DNA from: Thiohalorhabdus denitrificans
GTDB lineage: Bacteria > Pseudomonadota > Gammaproteobacteria > Thiohalorhabdales > Thiohalorhabdaceae
Assembly: GCF_001399755.1 (NCBI RefSeq)
Contig: NZ_LJCP01000010.1
Span: forward strand, 372,001-436,000
DNA length: 64,000 nucleotides
Direction: 5' to 3'
The translations under genes were made by a program, and so were the position numbers. The notes beneath the pieces are model-generated. The model ran no database searches. It saw only the letters and a list, made by a program, of their open reading frames with translations, and was not told where the DNA came from. Below are positions 63,418 to 64,000 of this stretch, one piece after another. Within the stretch, counting starts at the first letter, position 1. Each line of letters starts with the position of its first letter.

Positions 63418-64000
63418 CTAAGGGAAAACCTCCTGCCAGTACAGGATCCGGTCATCCCCCCGGTAGCGGCCGAAGGTGGCGCGCACCTGCGGGTACTCCG
63501 TAAAGGAGCCGTCGCCGTCGCGGTCCACCTCCAGCCAGGGCAGCTCCACCAGGTCGGCGCGAACGTCCACATATCCCGTGCTCCCCTCGCCCGGCGCCGC
63601 CAGGGTCAGGGTACCGTACCCACCGGCCAGGCCGGTTGTCGCCGTGCCCTGGGTGGTCCCTCCGGTGCCCCCCAGCAGGCCCACTTCCCCCTCGGCGGCC
63701 ACCCAGGAACCCCCATCGTCCAGCTGCAGCCGGACGGCATCGGCGGCCCCGCTCATGCTGATGGGGGTGCAATCGTCCTCGCGGTTGGCCACGAAACGCT
63801 CGCCGTCGTAGTACTCGGCGCGGGCCGGGACGTTCAGGTCCGTGAGCTCCGAGCCGTGGGCGTTCTCCAGGGCCAGGCGCCCGAACCGGACCGGGCCGGC
63901 TCCCCGGATGGGGGAGATCTCGTAGGTGGGCGGGCTGGCCCCGCCCTCGTAACGGATGCCGTCCCCATCCTCCACGTCGAAGCGCAGCTTGACCCACTGG
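63418..64000 (-). CDS. mshQ: MSHA-associated protein MshQ, C-terminal part (DUF6701), 5' end outside window
   Basis: The frame is open to the window edge, so only the last 194 residues or so are visible. They match the DUF6701 end of MshQ: RFGRLALENAHGSELTDLNVP, EYYDGERFVANREDDCTP, LPWLEVDRDGDGSFTEYPQ and RATFGRYRGDDRILYWQEV. MshQ is a large exported protein encoded at the end of the MSHA pilin operon in Vibrio and relatives. Its presence just before mshI confirms the pilus type. Confidence 0.85.
   Translation of the reverse strand, partial: QWVKLRFDVEDGDGIRYEGGASPPTYEISPIRGAGPVRFGRLALENAHGSELTDLNVPARAEYYDGERFVANREDDCTPISMSGAADAVRLQLDDGGSWVAAEGEVGLLGGTGGTTQGTATTGLAGGYGTLTLAAPGEGSTGYVDVRADLVELPWLEVDRDGDGSFTEYPQVRATFGRYRGDDRILYWQEVFP

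Overview
The window looks like one chromosomal contig of a GC-rich gammaproteobacterium. Evidence is the housekeeping order (ihfB-lapA-lapB-pyrF; tyrA-aroA-cmk-rpsA; rpsF-priB-rpsR-rplI-dnaB-alr; hisZ-purA-rnr-rlmB), the presence of PriB, LapAB, UbiG and an MSHA-type pilus locus, and very strong G/C preference at third codon positions. My best guess is an Ectothiorhodospiraceae- or Thiohalorhabdus-like lineage, but that is inference from gene order only.

Layout. 1-822: 3' end of a histone-deacetylase-family gene. 830-14021 (minus): pyrE, pyrF, lapB, lapA, ihfB, sppA, rpsA, cmk, aroA, tyrA, pheA, serA, serC, so pyrimidine, aromatic amino acid and serine synthesis mixed with envelope and translation genes, packed with small gaps or overlaps. 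14097-16661 (minus): gyrA with a recognisable promoter. 16911-21351 (plus): a DUF2892 membrane protein with its own promoter and terminator, ubiG, then dapC-dapD-dapE for lysine/peptidoglycan precursor synthesis, with REP-type palindromes in the spacers.

21406-40617 is an accessory island of about 19 kb. A near-consensus promoter (40509-40537, minus) with a leader of about 330 nt precedes four genes of exported proteins: a transglutaminase-like protein, a 3108-residue glycine-rich/FN3 protein, a Sec-exported YD-repeat (Rhs-type) protein with an unrecognised 159-residue tip, and a 1275-residue Ig/FN3 protein. A decayed REP-associated tyrosine transposase (RAYT) lies between the last two, and a 12-bp-stem terminator closes the block. 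A 458-bp sequence is present twice, apparently without differences, inside the giant gene.

40708-57633 (minus): radA; mlaD, mlaF and mlaE for lipid transport, with an MlaD that carries a C-terminal beta-barrel-like domain; alr; dnaB; the rpsF-priB-rpsR-DUF2232-rplI ribosomal/primosomal operon with promoter and leader; rlmB, cls, rnr; a 332-bp gap with a plus-strand terminator that suggests a small RNA; purA and hisZ. 57893-64000 (minus): part of an MSHA (type IVb) pilus biogenesis cluster, mshM-L-K-J-(pilN-like)-I, preceded by the 3' part of mshQ, which runs off the window.

The most noteworthy material is the island with its four-gene exported set, the orphan Rhs tip, the long exact repeat, and the REP/RAYT remnants.
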